From Bacteroidales bacterium (GTDB lineage: Bacteria > Bacteroidota > Bacteroidia > Bacteroidales > F082): a stretch of DNA of 64,000 bases. The stretch spans positions 1 to 64,000 of the forward strand of contig JAFYNJ010000009.1 of the NCBI GenBank assembly GCA_017549805.1, written 5' to 3'. A program made the position numbers and the translations under genes. This document shows positions 63,046 to 64,000 of the stretch, in pieces. The stretch's first letter is position 1. Each line of letters begins with the position of its first letter. The notes beneath the pieces were generated by a model. That model was not told the origin of the DNA. It did no database searches and was given only the letters and a program-made list of their open reading frames with translations.

Positions 63046-63831
63046 TTATTCCTTGTAGTTGTCGATAATGGCCTTATCGACCAAGATACGTCCGCAATAC
63101 TCGCAAACGATGATCTTCTTGTGCGTGCAGATATCGAGCTGATGTTGCGGCGGGATCTTGTTGAAGCAACCTCCGCAAGCATCGCGGTTGATACCCACCA
63201 CGGCCAAACCGTTGCGGGCGTTCTTGCGGATACGCTTATAAGCAATAAGGAGACGCTCTTCGATGAGACCCTCGCACTCCGAGGAACGCTTTTGCAAGGC
63301 TTCCTCTTCTTTCTGCGTTTCCTCAACGATAGTGTGAAGCTCTTCCTGCTTGGCAGTAAGATCGTTCTTGCGCTCTTCGAGACGCTGTTGGGCTTCGGCA
63401 ATCTTGGCGTTGATTTCTTCCAACCTGGCCGTAGCCTCTCTAATCTTCTTTTCGCTCAGCTGGATGTCAAGCTGTTGGTATTCTATCTCCTTGCTGATGG
63501 AATCGTATTCACGGTTGTTGCGGACATTGTTCTGCTGATCCTCGTATTTCTTGATCAGTGCTTCATCCTCTTTGATTTTGATTTTGTAATTGGCAACATC
63601 CGTAGTAAAACGCTTGGTGTCCTCCTGGAAGTTTCCGATACGGGTTTCCAAGCCGGCGACCTCATCTTCCAAATCCTGGACTTCCAAAGGCAACTCACCG
63701 CGATAGGCACGGATCTTGTCGATCTTCGAATCCACCTGTTGCAAGGTATATAATGCCTCTAACTTCTGTTCGATGCTGATCTCAACTTGTTCTTCGTTGG
63801 TCACATTCTTGACTGATTTCTTTTCTGCCAT
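63046..63831 (-). CDS. C4 zinc-ribbon coiled-coil protein (CT398/CdsZ-like)
   Basis: A 261-residue protein with a long coiled coil (~20-195, Lys/Glu/Gln-rich) and a C-terminal four-cysteine zinc ribbon (CGGCFNKIPP, CEYCGRIL) near residues 220-250. The same architecture in Chlamydia CT398/CdsZ binds the sigma-54 and type III secretion apparatus; what it does here is unknown. It lies directly downstream of the NIF3 gene, a pairing common in Bacteroidetes. Confidence 0.88.
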   Translation of the reverse strand: MAEKKSVKNVTNEEQVEISIEQKLEALYTLQQVDSKIDKIRAYRGELPLEVQDLEDEVAGLETRIGNFQEDTKRFTTDVANYKIKIKEDEALIKKYEDQQNNVRNNREYDSISKEIEYQQLDIQLSEKKIREATARLEEINAKIAEAQQRLEERKNDLTAKQEELHTIVEETQKEEEALQKRSSECEGLIEERLLIAYKRIRKNARNGLAVVGINRDACGGCFNKIPPQHQLDICTHKKIIVCEYCGRILVDKAIIDNYKE

Positions 63832-63846
63832 GATGTATATGTTTTA

Positions 63847-64000
63847 TTATTTCTTACAAAAATAGTGAACCGCGTTGGTATTGGTCTCGGCGATTTCGGC
63901 TGCAAAGTTAGGAAATTTTTTCTGAATCAAGTCCTTAATTAATTGTTTCGTGAATTGTTCCGTCTCAAAATGTCCACCATCAACCAACAGAATGCCGTCG
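63847..64000 (-). CDS. NIF3 family dinuclear metal protein, 3' end (partial)
   Basis: The visible 50 residues read DGILLVDGGHFETEQFTKQL and end NAVHYFCKK before the TAA (63847-63849). The GGHFETE motif carries metal ligands (His, Glu) of Nif3-like dinuclear proteins. The gene starts beyond the right edge. It is transcribed into the zinc-ribbon gene 16 nt downstream. Confidence 0.85.
   Translation of the reverse strand, partial: DGILLVDGGHFETEQFTKQLIKDLIQKKFPNFAAEIAETNTNAVHYFCKK

Overview
The window is a chromosomal segment of an uncultured-looking Bacteroidales (Bacteroidota) bacterium. The signs seen in the sequence are: promoters of the TTG / 19-nt spacer / TAnnTTTG type, few recognisable Shine-Dalgarno sites, several exported proteins ending in type IX secretion (T9SS) sorting domains, an SPFH/zinc-ribbon gene, a DUF2027-Smr gene, a zinc-free L36, and a tmRNA tag of GENNYAFAA. 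No insertion sequence, integrase, prophage or CRISPR array was seen. Genes are dense and codon use looks uniform.

Region 1 (1-17.9 kb, minus strand). At the left edge a strong stable-RNA promoter fires leftwards out of the window into what looks like an rRNA operon leader with a boxA-like motif. A perfect 14-bp hairpin terminator then marks the end of a single 17-kb block of translation genes. In transcription order these are rpsL-rpsG-fusA, rpsJ-rplC-D-W-B-rpsS-rplV-rpsC-rplP-rpmC-rpsQ, rplN-X-E-rpsN-H-rplF-R-rpsE-rpmD-rplO-secY, then (from its own internal promoter) infA-rpmJ-rpsM-K-D-rpoA-rplQ. tuf is not between fusA and rpsJ, and map is not between secY and infA. The block starts with a promoter and a 270-nt structured leader.

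Region 2 (18-31 kb). Mixed housekeeping genes: a small unknown protein, a 45-residue membrane protein, lipoamide dehydrogenase (lpdA), RmlC-type epimerase, a membrane-anchored lytic transglycosylase, uvrA, a GH73/LysM muramidase, rsmG, an M16 protease, an MFS transporter and a small TerB-like protein.

Region 3 (31-45.8 kb). Exported and lipoproteins (three T9SS cargoes), a Tim44-like/zinc-ribbon plus SPFH/zinc-ribbon pair, tRNA-Val, tRNA-Gly, a LOG-family protein, a retropepsin-like protease, an NtrC-like response regulator without an HTH domain, tmRNA, a fused NapH/NapG-like iron-sulfur protein with an Fe-S aldo/keto reductase, and tRNA-Arg.

Region 4 (45.8-64 kb). A lipocalin-like lipoprotein, DUF2027-Smr, an MbnP-like copper protein translationally coupled to a MauG/MbnH-like diheme peroxidase, a SpoU methylase and a HAD phosphatase. 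Then psd-cdsA-lipoprotein-T9SS protein, mazG, a PagL-like lipid A deacylase overlapping a GIN-domain lipoprotein, proS, a Tyr/Trp/His/Ser-rich lipoprotein, a FadL-like porin, a C4 zinc-ribbon coiled-coil protein and the 3' end of a NIF3 gene.

The most unusual signals are non-coding. (a) A palindromic CGTCATTGCGAGCG element is inserted in frame in two genes, once exactly at the NapH/NapG junction, and a fragment abuts the uvrA start. (b) A family of degenerate purine/pyrimidine heptamer-like repeats lies next to start codons and is also translated inside three proteins, one of them beside a heme motif; an inverted pair flanks the tmRNA promoter. (c) Terminators are embedded in neighbouring coding sequences, and some promoters lie in perfect dyads.
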